Origin: Rheinheimera mangrovi
GTDB taxonomy: Bacteria; Pseudomonadota; Gammaproteobacteria; Enterobacterales; Alteromonadaceae
NCBI RefSeq assembly: GCF_003990335.1
Contig: NZ_CP034683.1
Coordinates: 2,060,501-2,124,500 of the forward strand
Direction: 5' to 3'
Length of the DNA: 64,000 nucleotides
Positions 35,207 to 43,665 of the stretch are shown piece after piece; positions within the stretch are counted from its first letter, which is position 1, and every line of letters starts with the position of its first letter. The notes beneath the pieces were generated by a model. The model was given only the letters and a program-made list of their open reading frames with translations, did no database searches and was not told the origin of the DNA. The translations under genes and the position numbers were made by a program.

Positions 35207-35683
35207 TCAGCTTGCAGAGGCACATCCTTGTCCTGTTTTTAATTCGGTGTTGTGAGCATCATGCAGAAACATTCGCGTAAAATCGTGCAGGCAATACAAC
35301 CGGAGAAATTTCTCTGCTGGTATATCTGGGATTAGCAGCACTGGAATTTTCATTGACTGTGGTTGCTGGCATGTCAGGAGCCGCTGATAAGTCATCACAC
35401 CACCGAATACCTCAAACTTTGGTTGGTCTGAGGTTGACGATTTTGCCGGGTAACAGAGCAGGGGGCTTTGCAGCGTTAACACTGAGGTCGCAGATTCTGA
35501 TAGTTCTGACGGGTTTGATCTGGTTTTATACAGTGAAACAAGATTGGCCGCCTGGATCAGGGTATTGGCAACCGCTGCTAATTGCAGATTTTGTAGTTCA
35601 ACCGACACCAGGGTTACATCTGTTGTCAGGTATGATATAAAATCAGCATAGGTTTTTATTCTTATTTTTTTCTGTGTTGTCAA
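35207..35683 (-). CDS. Hypothetical protein, faintly ParB-like
   Basis: A 158-residue frame starting at a TTG (35683) with an AGGTGA site about five bases upstream. The middle resembles the ParB/sulfiredoxin fold: SPLLCYPA, then FEVFGGVMTYQRLL, then IPVLLIPDIPAEKFLRLYCL, which parallels the read-out, G.. and IPV segments of ParB-type domains. This is a pattern impression only. It has an uncommon start codon, faces against the AAA gene and lies next to the right attachment repeat. It could be a remnant of mobile-element machinery. Confidence 0.5.
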   Translation of the reverse strand: MTTQKKIRIKTYADFISYLTTDVTLVSVELQNLQLAAVANTLIQAANLVSLYKTRSNPSELSESATSVLTLQSPLLCYPAKSSTSDQPKFEVFGGVMTYQRLLTCQQPQSMKIPVLLIPDIPAEKFLRLYCLHDFTRMFLHDAHNTELKTGQGCASAS

Positions 35684-35941
35684 ATTTCACCTATGCCTGT
35701 CACCGCTGAATGGCGCCTATCATGAGTCTTATCATGGAAGCTATTGCCATTTTAGCAGTATAATGGTTGTTTTGGGCACCTCTATATTCCTGCTTTATTG
35801 TGACCAAATTAACGCTGAAAGCACTAAAAAACACCCTTAAATCCCAATTGATTGCATTGTGAAAATTCATAAGTGGCTTGATTTGTATGGGTTTAAGGGT
35901 GCTTTGGGGTGTTTAAGGGGGGGGGGAAGTAATTTATATGT
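35684..35941. other. Non-coding DNA inside the right island edge, inverted repeat and G10 tract
   Basis: No gene is seen. An imperfect inverted repeat pairs CACCCTTAAATCCCA near 35832 with TGGGTTTAAGGGTG near 35888 (one bulge). The second arm is echoed by GGGGTGTTTAAGGG just after it. A run of ten G follows at 35917-35926, immediately before the duplicated tRNA fragment. Confidence 0.5.
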
Positions 35942-36097
35942 CTTGACATGGTGGGGGGCGGTGGTTCGAATCCACTAGGACGCACCAAATCTTCCTCTGT
36001 CGAAACCCTTGTAAAATAAAACTTTATTCTCAAAAAAACCAATAAAGATACCCCAAATAAAAACTTTAAATTCGTTCGTTTTTTTCGTCTTTGACCA
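35942..36097 (+). repeat. Right copy of 156-bp direct repeat (attR-like, partial tRNA-Val)
   Basis: It is the same as 13409-13564 except G35958 for T13425. The first 46 nt are the 3' half of tRNA-Val from the anticodon arm to CCA (35942-35987); the 5' half is missing, so it cannot make a tRNA. The offset between copies is 22,533 bp. Similarity stops at the tandem 11-bp repeats of the left copy. Confidence 0.87.
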
Positions 36098-36259
36098 TAC
36101 GTGACCAGCTTAATTAATCAGCCTGCCAGAGGCCGGTTCATTAACATGCCGATAGTCCAGTTGCAAGCTTATCTCGCTTTAAAAGACCAACTCACGTACA
36201 ATGCCCGTCCAATGATTAGTACCTGTTGTATTAATCAGGCGTCAATTCGGGAGAAACTG

Positions 36260-36445
36260 ATGACAAAACCACTGTGGACTGTGGGTCTTGATGTAATAGT
36301 GACGGACTCAACCAGCGAATGTTATGGTCAGGTTGGTCATATTGTCCGGATATCTTCACCGGGTAACAGCTGCCGTCTGTCGGTAGACTTTGATGGAAGT
36401 GTTTTTGGCTTTGATCAGGACGACATTGAGGTTGCGTCGATTTAA
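36260..36445 (+). CDS. Small hypothetical protein
   Basis: A 61-residue protein starting at an ATG with GGGAG six bases upstream. It is a compact, beta-rich sequence (VGLDVIVTDSTSECYGQVGHIVRI...) that could form a small barrel such as an SH3/KOW-like fold, since it has the pattern of a V.V....G..G.V..I.. loop. I do not recognise a family. The open frame extends to 36101, but that part overlaps the region just after the right repeat and looks non-coding. It is the first gene of the chromosome beyond the island. Confidence 0.6.
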   Translation: MTKPLWTVGLDVIVTDSTSECYGQVGHIVRISSPGNSCRLSVDFDGSVFGFDQDDIEVASI

Positions 36446-36498
36446 CGTTGAGTTGAGCGAAAACTGCTGTTTAGTTTACAAGCCTTGCCTCTGATCCT

Positions 36499-36517
36499 GC
36501 TGCCCTCTAAGGGCAGC
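36499..36517. terminator. Hairpin between convergent genes
   Basis: Perfect 7-bp stem GCTGCCC/GGGCAGC with a TCTAA loop between the stop codons of the small plus-strand gene and the LpxO-like gene. T-runs are poor on both sides. Confidence 0.5.
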
Positions 36518-36542
36518 TCGTCACTCCAATGAACTTTCGTCT

Positions 36543-37532
36543 CTACAACCACAAGCGTGCGGACAAAAACGCCTCAAACAAGCTAAAAAATCCAAACAGT
36601 ATGGCAAACAACATCGCCAGCAACGTGGTATTCAGGGTGAGTTTAAGTGTTTTGTATAGGCGACGTCGTTCTGAACGCAGTTTCAGTGTGCTTTGACGCA
36701 AAGGCGCAATGAATGCAAACAGGGCGCTGAACACACCTGTTTTATCTTCTGCAGTATTAGGCACCAATGTGCCTTTGATGATAAAGCGATATAGCAAGTT
36801 AAACACCCGCCCAAAGCTATTCATTGGTCTTTCTACATCACACATTAAGATCAACCTCGATGCCTGACTGTTGTTTTTGGCATAGTGAGGGTAGGTTTCA
36901 TCAAAGACAAAATCCTCGCCGTTCTGCCAGCTACACACAACACCATCTACATTGATATAGCAGTCTTCCGAGTTTGGTGTGCAAAGGCCCAGATGGTAGC
37001 GTAATGAGCAGGCCATAGGGTCTGAGTGCAGGCTGAGTTCTGAACCTGGTGGCAGAATAGAAAACATCGCCCCTTGTATGCCTGGCACTTGTTTCAGCAA
37101 AGCCACAGTCTGTGGGCACAACCGCAGCGCAGAGTTGTGGGTTGTGCCGTACCACATCAGATAAAATTTGCTCCAGCCTCTTTTATAAAAAGTGCGGAAA
37201 CCTACATCGTAATAACCGACAGAGCCCGGTGTTTTGATAGCTTCAAATGCTCCGGTTGCCCGCAGCGCTAAGGCTTCTTCTTTGATGATGGGCCAGTTGT
37301 CCCTGAGTACAGAAATATTCTTCAGGTAGGCCGCATCTAAAACGCTCTTACGGGCTGCTGCTTTTGTCGTCATGTACAAAAGGCAATTTAGTGGCGCAAA
37401 CACAGGCCAGCTTTTTCGCAGGTATTGGGTCAGAGACTGATAGCGCCTTTGTCCACGCCAGCGATACACATAAGTCACAGAGGCGATGCAGTAGAGCGCG
37501 ACTATGGCGACAATAAAAAGGCTAAGACTCAT
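36543..37532 (-). CDS. Aspartyl/asparaginyl beta-hydroxylase, LpxO-like lipid A hydroxylase
   Basis: A 329-residue Fe(II)/2-oxoglutarate dioxygenase. The iron ligands are readable: His169 and Asp171 in SLHSDP, and His216 in DETYPHYA. RYHLGL (178-183) and Arg226 fit 2-oxoglutarate binding. A membrane helix at the N-terminus and another near the C-terminus anchor it, as in LpxO, which adds a hydroxyl group to the 2-position of a lipid A acyl chain. A protein-hydroxylase role cannot be excluded. An AGGA lies 8 bases before the ATG. It is 63 bp downstream of the RND pump gene and probably shares its transcript. Confidence 0.82.
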   Translation of the reverse strand: MSLSLFIVAIVALYCIASVTYVYRWRGQRRYQSLTQYLRKSWPVFAPLNCLLYMTTKAAARKSVLDAAYLKNISVLRDNWPIIKEEALALRATGAFEAIKTPGSVGYYDVGFRTFYKRGWSKFYLMWYGTTHNSALRLCPQTVALLKQVPGIQGAMFSILPPGSELSLHSDPMACSLRYHLGLCTPNSEDCYINVDGVVCSWQNGEDFVFDETYPHYAKNNSQASRLILMCDVERPMNSFGRVFNLLYRFIIKGTLVPNTAEDKTGVFSALFAFIAPLRQSTLKLRSERRRLYKTLKLTLNTTLLAMLFAILFGFFSLFEAFLSARLWL

Positions 37533-37595
37533 ATTAAAATCCTGAACTAATAGTGGTTTTGGATAGCTGGGTTAAGAGGACTATCTGCATAGTTT

Positions 37596-40500
37596 TCATA
37601 GCGATTGGTTACGCGTAGCTGCTGTTGCGGTGATCTGGTTACGCGAAATCAAGCGCTTTAGCCGCTGCACGCCGTCATCGACATAGCTGTACAGCACGGG
37701 GATCACCAGTACACTCAGAAAAGTAGAAGTAATAAGGCCACCAATCACCACTATGGCCATAGGGGCGCGAAAGCTCGGGTCGCCTCCCATGCCAAGGGCT
37801 ATCGGCAGCATGCCAGCTCCCATGGCGACAGTGGTCATCACTATAGGGCGGACACGCTTGCGACAGGCATCCACTATGGCGTCCCTTTGGCTGAGCTGAT
37901 GTTCGCTTTGGGCAATGATGATGTAGTCAATCAGCAGAATGGAGTTTTTGGTGGCTATGCCCATCAGCATAATCAAGCCAATCATGGCGGGCAGTGACAA
38001 TGTGGACCCTGTGATAAAAAGCGCCAGAAAGGCACCAGGCACAGACAATACCAAAGCAGTTAAAATGGTCAGTGGCTGAAACACTTCCTTGAGCAGCAGC
38101 ACCAGCACCATATAAATACAAAGCACACCGGTCAGCATGGCAATGGCAAAACCAGTTGCTAATTCGCCCATCATTTCGGCGTCACCCAAGGCATTTTGCG
38201 ATATACCAGTGGGCATGTTTTTTATGCTGGGTAATGCCAGTATGGCTTGTTCAACATCACCTAAGGCCTGGTTATTCAGCTCCACTTCGAAGTTAATATT
38301 GCGCATACGATTGAATCTGGAAATTTGCGATGGGCCACTGCTGAGCTGCAATGTAGCCACATTTTCAAGAGCCACAGGCCCGCGAGCACCAGGAACAGGC
38401 AAGCGTTTGAGTGTTTCAAAATCGGCGCGGGCTGTATCATTGAGCCTAACCACAATAGGAATTTGGCGTTTGCTCAGATTCAGTTTGGCCAAATCCTGAT
38501 CATAATCGCCTGCTGTCGCAATCCGCAGCGTATCGGCAATATCAAAAGAGGTCACTCCCAGATCGGCCGCTTTAGTAAAGTCAGGTCTGATAATAAGCTC
38601 CGGCCGCACTAAGCTGGCGCTGGAAATCACGGCCCCAATACCTGGGATAGTGCGAAGATCACGCTCCACCAGCAGCGCATGTTGCTCCAGTAAACGGCTA
38701 TCTTCACTGGCAAGCACCAGCGAATAATTTTCGCCGGCTCCCAAACCCACTTTGATGCGCGCTCCAGGCACCACTGCCAGCATCTGCCTTAATTCTTGTT
38801 CTATCTGCTGTTTGTGCACTCCTGAGCGTTCGCTGCGGTGGGTCAGAGTTAAGGTTAATACGGCTGTACCGACGCCAGAGGCAGAACTACCACCTTCATC
38901 CTCTTCACCCGAGCTGCCAGAGCCTATTGCTGTGTATACCTGTTTAACCTGCTGGTGCTTCGCAACAATGCTGCGGGCTTGTTCAGCGAGGCTGATGGTT
39001 TCCTGCAGTCTGGTGCCGGGTTGAAGGTTAAGAGTGACCTGGGTTTGTTGGTTATCGTCTGGCGGCATAAAGTCACCTGGCAGTTGAGTCGCCAAAAATA
39101 AACCACCACAAAAAAAGACAAGAGCCGCAGTGGCTGTGATGCGTCTGTGGGCTAAGCACCAGTGCATCAGTTGCAGGTAATAGCGGATCCAGCCTGGTTC
39201 TGGTTTGGTTAAGTGTTGTGGGGCTTTTAACAGGTACGCCGCCATCATGGGCGTTAGCAAACGGGCGACCAGCAAGGAGAACAGCACTGCAACTGCAGCT
39301 GTCCAGCCAAACTGCACAAAAAACTTACCAATCACGCCACTCATAAAAGCTGTGGGTAGAAATACGGCAATGAGCGTAAAAGTGGTGGCAATCACCGCCA
39401 AACCTATTTCATCCGCTGCTTCCATGGCTGCCTGAAACGGTCGTTTTCCCATCAATAAATGCCGTTCTATATTCTCAATTTCAACTATGGCATCATCCAC
39501 TAATACCCCAATCACCAAAGACAAAGACAGCAGGGTGACGGTATTGAGGCTAAAGCCCATCAGATGCATCACTGCAAAGGTCGGGATCACAGAAAGTGGC
39601 AAGGCTGTAGCTGCGATGAAGGTAGCCCGCCAGTCCCGCAGAAACAGGAATACGACGATAACAGCCAGCAAAGCCCCTTCGTACAGCAGTTGCATTGACC
39701 CATCGTAGTTTTCAGTGACAGGGTCGATCAGATTAAAGACTTCAGTCACCTGAATATCTGGTCTTTGTTGCTTCAGGTGCGTTAAAGCTGCACGAACACC
39801 CTCCGCCACTTCAAGTTCGCCGTAACCAAGTGCCCGTACAATTTCAAAACCTACCACGGTTTCGCCATTTAAAAATGCGGCAGAACGTGGTTCAGATACG
39901 GTGTCAGAAATATGGGCGACCTGATCCAGCCGGATACGACGGCCATCGCTTAAGCTGATGTCTAAAGAGGAGATTTCTTCTGCTGAGCCGACAGTAGCAA
40001 TAGTTCGGACGGACTGCTCCATACCACCAAAGTCGGTGCGACCTCCGGATCCTTCTTGTTGGATTTGGCGTAACTGGCGCGAAATATCAGCGGCAGTGGT
40101 ATTAAAAGCCAGCAGGCGGTTTGGGTCGAGATCCACCCGAACTTCCCGGCTTAGACCGCCCACCCGGCTGACAGAGCCAACCCCTCTGACCGCCAGCAGG
40201 GTTTTGCTGATGTCATTGTCGACAAACCAGGATAAGGCCTCGTTATCCAACTGTGACGAGGCAATGCTATAGGTCAGAATAGGGGAGCCTGAGAGTTCCT
40301 CTTTTTTAATGACAGGGTCACGTAAATCAGCTGGCAAGTCGGCTCTGACTCTGGCGACCGCATCACGCACATCATCTAAAGCTTGCTGAATGGGCCGCTC
40401 TAACCTGAATTCAATAGTGAGTGTGGCTTCACCTTCCGTCAGGTTGCTGTAAATATGCCTGATTCCTTGCACTGTGGCGAAAGCGTTTTCCAGTTTTCGC

Positions 40501-40697
40501 GCTACATCGGTTTCCAGTTGTGAAGGAGAGGCACCAGGTAAAGAGGCCGTGACTGTCACTGTCGGCAGTTCAAGATCGGGCAAATCCTGAACTTTCATTG
40601 ACTGAAAACTTAATAAACCTGCGAAAGTTAATAAAACAAATAACAAAATGGCTGGAGTGGGGTTTCGTATGGCCCAGCTCGATATATTCAAATTCAT
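37596..40697 (-). CDS. RND-family efflux pump, inner-membrane permease
   Basis: A 1033-residue proton-driven pump of the HAE-1/AcrB superfamily with twelve membrane helices and two large periplasmic loops. The proton-relay aspartates are in GVLVDDAIVEIENI (helix 4), and the N-terminal pattern (WAIRNPTPAILLFVLLTFAG, then LPGASPSQLETDV) is family typical. The first periplasmic loop is interrupted by an acidic Ser/Gly stretch (SGSSGEEDEGGSSASG) in the second porter part. The substrate is not known. The adaptor gene lies 12 bp upstream on the same strand; no outer-membrane TolC-type gene is in the window, so the channel must come from elsewhere. Confidence 0.93.
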   Translation of the reverse strand: MNLNISSWAIRNPTPAILLFVLLTFAGLLSFQSMKVQDLPDLELPTVTVTASLPGASPSQLETDVARKLENAFATVQGIRHIYSNLTEGEATLTIEFRLERPIQQALDDVRDAVARVRADLPADLRDPVIKKEELSGSPILTYSIASSQLDNEALSWFVDNDISKTLLAVRGVGSVSRVGGLSREVRVDLDPNRLLAFNTTAADISRQLRQIQQEGSGGRTDFGGMEQSVRTIATVGSAEEISSLDISLSDGRRIRLDQVAHISDTVSEPRSAAFLNGETVVGFEIVRALGYGELEVAEGVRAALTHLKQQRPDIQVTEVFNLIDPVTENYDGSMQLLYEGALLAVIVVFLFLRDWRATFIAATALPLSVIPTFAVMHLMGFSLNTVTLLSLSLVIGVLVDDAIVEIENIERHLLMGKRPFQAAMEAADEIGLAVIATTFTLIAVFLPTAFMSGVIGKFFVQFGWTAAVAVLFSLLVARLLTPMMAAYLLKAPQHLTKPEPGWIRYYLQLMHWCLAHRRITATAALVFFCGGLFLATQLPGDFMPPDDNQQTQVTLNLQPGTRLQETISLAEQARSIVAKHQQVKQVYTAIGSGSSGEEDEGGSSASGVGTAVLTLTLTHRSERSGVHKQQIEQELRQMLAVVPGARIKVGLGAGENYSLVLASEDSRLLEQHALLVERDLRTIPGIGAVISSASLVRPELIIRPDFTKAADLGVTSFDIADTLRIATAGDYDQDLAKLNLSKRQIPIVVRLNDTARADFETLKRLPVPGARGPVALENVATLQLSSGPSQISRFNRMRNINFEVELNNQALGDVEQAILALPSIKNMPTGISQNALGDAEMMGELATGFAIAMLTGVLCIYMVLVLLLKEVFQPLTILTALVLSVPGAFLALFITGSTLSLPAMIGLIMLMGIATKNSILLIDYIIIAQSEHQLSQRDAIVDACRKRVRPIVMTTVAMGAGMLPIALGMGGDPSFRAPMAIVVIGGLITSTFLSVLVIPVLYSYVDDGVQRLKRLISRNQITATAATRNQSL

Positions 40698-40709
40698 CTG
40701 AGAGTCCTG

Positions 40710-41909
40710 TTACATCATTGGGCCAGCGTCGGCGCCTAGATAGGTGTCGGCTGCCATTTCAGCGGAGTTTTTTTCTGCAATCATTCTGACCAAATCGCCA
40801 TCACCAAGGAATGCACCTCCTGTTGCAACCACCTGATCTGAAAGCTTCAGACCACTGGTGATTTCTATCCGATCTGCAGTGCGACGGCCTGTGTTTACCT
40901 TGGTTTGAATGACTTTTGAATCCGCTCCTATATGCAGCACATAACTAAAACCATCCCGCAGTTGCACGGCGCTCAATGGCAAGGTCATAACTTCTGTGGA
41001 GCCAAGCTCAAATTGTCCGCGGGCGAACATGCCGGAGCGCGCTGTGCCTTTGGATTGAAGATCGACATAGACCAGTGCATTGCGGCTTTGAGTATCAACA
41101 ACAGGAGAGAGCATGCGTAAAGTCCCTTGAATACTGCTGCCGTCGGCTAAGGTGATCAGTGCTTTTTGACCTGGTTTGAGTTTTGAAAGGTCGTCCGAAG
41201 ACACCTCAGCACGCCATTCCAACCGGCCGCCCCTGATCAGGCGAAACAGTTCCTGACCTGAAGGTAATACGGCGCCAACTGTGGCGGTCCGGGCCGAGAT
41301 AATGCCGTGATCCGGCGCCAATACCAGGCTTTGAGCCAAACGCAACTCCTGGGTTTTGAGTCTGGCTTTGGCGGCTTCCAGCCGTGCTTTGGCCGACTGT
41401 GCTGCTGTGATGTAACGCTGAATTTGCTGGCTGGATAAAGCGCCGTTGGATTTCAGTTCTGTTGTGCGTTTCAGGTCGGCTTGGGCTTCAACATATAAAG
41501 CTTCTGCTTCGGCTTTATCTGCACGACTTAAATCCAGTTCAGCCTGTAAGGTGGCGGAGGAAAAAACGGCCAGCACCTGACCTTTATTCACCTGATCGCC
41601 TACATTCACTTTCACTTCTGTCAGCCGCAGACCATCGGCTTCGGCGCCAATACTGGCTTCCTGCCAAGCGACAATATTGCCGTGAGCCGAAATCGTTGAA
41701 GTAACCATCGACATCTGTGGGTGGGTAGCTGTGACCGTCAACACAGGTTTTGTTGTGGTGTTTTGTTGGGTTTCCTCAGGGTTGTCATCTTGCTGTTGAG
41801 CCGCTGATTGGGTTTTGCTAAAAACCAGGGCGGCACAAAACAGGGCAGTCAGACAGAACAGAGCAAAGAAGATTCGTGATTTTTTAATGACAAACTGACG
41901 AAAACGCAT
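40710..41909 (-). CDS. RND efflux periplasmic adaptor (membrane fusion protein)
   Basis: A 399-residue HlyD/MexA-type adaptor that links the pump to an outer-membrane channel. It has an N-terminal membrane helix or signal anchor (residues 12-32), a lipoyl-like half-motif (VKVNVGDQVNKGQVLAVF), a coiled-coil hairpin (about 125-190), the second lipoyl half (VLAPDHGIISARTATVGAVL), and beta-barrel and membrane-proximal parts. It is the first gene of the adaptor-pump-hydroxylase run, divergent from the mipA-type operon that encodes a two-component system. Confidence 0.92.
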   Translation of the reverse strand: MRFRQFVIKKSRIFFALFCLTALFCAALVFSKTQSAAQQQDDNPEETQQNTTTKPVLTVTATHPQMSMVTSTISAHGNIVAWQEASIGAEADGLRLTEVKVNVGDQVNKGQVLAVFSSATLQAELDLSRADKAEAEALYVEAQADLKRTTELKSNGALSSQQIQRYITAAQSAKARLEAAKARLKTQELRLAQSLVLAPDHGIISARTATVGAVLPSGQELFRLIRGGRLEWRAEVSSDDLSKLKPGQKALITLADGSSIQGTLRMLSPVVDTQSRNALVYVDLQSKGTARSGMFARGQFELGSTEVMTLPLSAVQLRDGFSYVLHIGADSKVIQTKVNTGRRTADRIEITSGLKLSDQVVATGGAFLGDGDLVRMIAEKNSAEMAADTYLGADAGPMM

Positions 41910-42014
41910 CTGGTGATCTCATCCTAAAAGGGGGAATACCGCACTATCGGGTGCAATAGCTTTCAGGAGACTTACGAGGCAGGTAGAGCAAAAAAATAAA
42001 ATTTAACTGGTGTT

Positions 42015-42030
42015 GTAAGTTTTGTGTAAG
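42015..42030 (+). promoter_or_regulatory. Direct repeat GTAAG-N6-GTAAG, candidate OmpR-type operator
   Basis: Two GTAAG elements with 11-bp spacing lie in the 177-bp gap between the divergent adaptor and mipA-type genes. OmpR-family regulators such as the one encoded two genes downstream bind direct repeats of this spacing. Confidence 0.45.
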
Positions 42031-42086
42031 TCAGAAGGCAGATGATGAAGTGGTTTTAATGACCATTATTCAAAAGGAAGCTTTGT

Positions 42087-42887
42087 ATGTCATCACCCTT
42101 TGATGTTGCTAAACGCAGCTTTGCTAAACATAGTCTGGCTGCGGCTATTGCTTTGTTTTGTTTACCTCTTGCCGCCCAGCAGTCTGATGGCGGGCAAGAA
42201 TCGTCCTGGGGTTTGGGCTTAGGTGTGATGTCCAGCCAAAAGGCTTATACCGATATGGACCGCGATACCAAAGTCATTCCTTTTATTTCTTATGAGAATG
42301 AGTATATTGAGGTGCTCGGCCCTAATCTGAAGTATAAATTGCCTGGCTTCGAGCTGAATGATTCCAACAAATTCAACTTCAATTTGGTGGGAGAATATGA
42401 TTTTTCCGACAATGATCCAGACGAAACCCCTATCCTTAATGGGATGGAAGAACGCAAAGGCGGTTTTTGGCTAGGCACGCAAGCTGAATGGCAGAATGAA
42501 TTTGTTAACGTCAGCCTTGAGTTCTTGACCGAAGCGGCAGGGGATAGCGATGGTTCCATGTTCAATCTTGGCTTCGAGAGAACATGGCATATTGGCGACA
42601 GTTATATGCTGGCACCTCGTGTGGTGTTTAGCCGCGTCGATAAAAACTATGTAGATTATTACTATGGGGTGCGCGCTGATGAGGTCAACATCGACAGGGC
42701 TTTTTATCAGGGCGAAGCGGGGCTGAATACTGAAGTTGGGGTGCGTGGTATTTATATGATTGATCAAAAACAGATGATTATGCTGGATCTGTCCGTCACC
42801 AGCCTGGCGACTGAGATTAAGGACAGCCCGCTGGTCGATAGTTCCACACAGAGCCGGGTGATGCTGGGCTATATTTATCGTTTCTAA
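42087..42887 (+). CDS. MipA/OmpV-family outer-membrane protein
   Basis: A 266-residue outer-membrane barrel protein of the MipA/OmpV family. A signal peptide (ending about LAAQQ) is followed by GLGLGVMSSQKAYTDMDRDTKVIPFISYENEYIEV, the family's hallmark start with early strands, and the protein ends in the aromatic GYIYRF. Members act as scaffolds for peptidoglycan enzymes or as small porins. It is followed after 14 bp by a response regulator and histidine kinase, an arrangement seen widely where the pair controls mipA-like genes and neighbouring transporters. Confidence 0.9.
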   Translation: MSSPFDVAKRSFAKHSLAAAIALFCLPLAAQQSDGGQESSWGLGLGVMSSQKAYTDMDRDTKVIPFISYENEYIEVLGPNLKYKLPGFELNDSNKFNFNLVGEYDFSDNDPDETPILNGMEERKGGFWLGTQAEWQNEFVNVSLEFLTEAAGDSDGSMFNLGFERTWHIGDSYMLAPRVVFSRVDKNYVDYYYGVRADEVNIDRAFYQGEAGLNTEVGVRGIYMIDQKQMIMLDLSVTSLATEIKDSPLVDSSTQSRVMLGYIYRF

Positions 42888-42901
42888 AGCATCCGTTTCT
42901 G

Positions 42902-43588
42902 ATGAACCGTATTCTTCTGCTTGAAGATCATAAACGCCTGGCGCAGCTGATCAGCAAGGGGCTGGCGTCTGCCGGCATAGTGGTCGATAGCTTCGAACGT
43001 ATTGATCATGCCTGGCAGGCCTTGCAGCAAATGCCTTATCAGGCCATGGTGCTCGACAGAGGAGTACCGGATGGCGATGGCCTGAACTTACTACAACGGC
43101 TGCGGGCTGCGGGTAACAGCATTCCCTGCTTAGTATTGACTGCACGTAACGCCTTACACGACAGGGTCAATGGTTTAGAAGCGGGTGCAGATGATTACCT
43201 GTCCAAACCTTTTGCGATGGAGGAAATGGTGGCGCGGGTAAAAGCCCTGCTCAGGCGGCCCGCTGAAACTCAATCTCTGGACCCCCGCTATGGCGATTTG
43301 TTGCTGCAACCTTCGTCAAACCTGATTTGCTGTGCGGATAAAAGCCAGCTGTTGTCGCAGGCTGAAATGCAGGTGTTGTTTGTACTGATGCGAAAACCCG
43401 GTGAGACAGTACGACATAACTTGTTAGAGGCCGCAGCCTGGGGCCTCAGCGAAGCCGTGACACCCAATGCGCTGGATGTGGTGTTACACCGTATTCGCAA
43501 AAAACTACTCACCATTGGCTCGCGCCATCAGATCATCAATGTCAGAGGAGTAGGCTATGCGCTTGTTGAGCCAAAAATACCTGAATAG
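42902..43588 (+). CDS. OmpR-family response regulator
   Basis: A 228-residue regulator with an N-terminal receiver (acidic pocket LLLEDH, phospho-acceptor Asp52 in MVLDRGVPDGDG, Lys in YLSKPF) and a C-terminal winged-helix DNA-binding domain (LDVVLHRIRKKL, then INVRGVGYAL). It sits between the MipA-type gene and the histidine kinase gene, so it is the kinase's partner. The GTAAG repeat before the operon is a likely autoregulatory site; control of the divergent RND operon is possible. Confidence 0.93.
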   Translation: MNRILLLEDHKRLAQLISKGLASAGIVVDSFERIDHAWQALQQMPYQAMVLDRGVPDGDGLNLLQRLRAAGNSIPCLVLTARNALHDRVNGLEAGADDYLSKPFAMEEMVARVKALLRRPAETQSLDPRYGDLLLQPSSNLICCADKSQLLSQAEMQVLFVLMRKPGETVRHNLLEAAAWGLSEAVTPNALDVVLHRIRKKLLTIGSRHQIINVRGVGYALVEPKIPE

Positions 43589-43665
43589 CTTAGGTGCAAG
43601 GGAATGGAATTAAGGCGCTTGTTGAGACCAGAATGCATAAGCAACTGCGGTGTCAGAGGTTGGAT

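Noticed and set aside
35353-35640. 95-residue plus-strand frame opposite the ParB-like frame
   Set aside because: No ribosome-binding site or family pattern; the minus-strand frame in the same place is longer and more protein-like.
13565-35941. Integrase or transposase gene inside the island
   Set aside because: No protein there shows the Arg...His-x-x-Arg...Tyr pattern of tyrosine recombinases, a serine-recombinase or a DDE motif.
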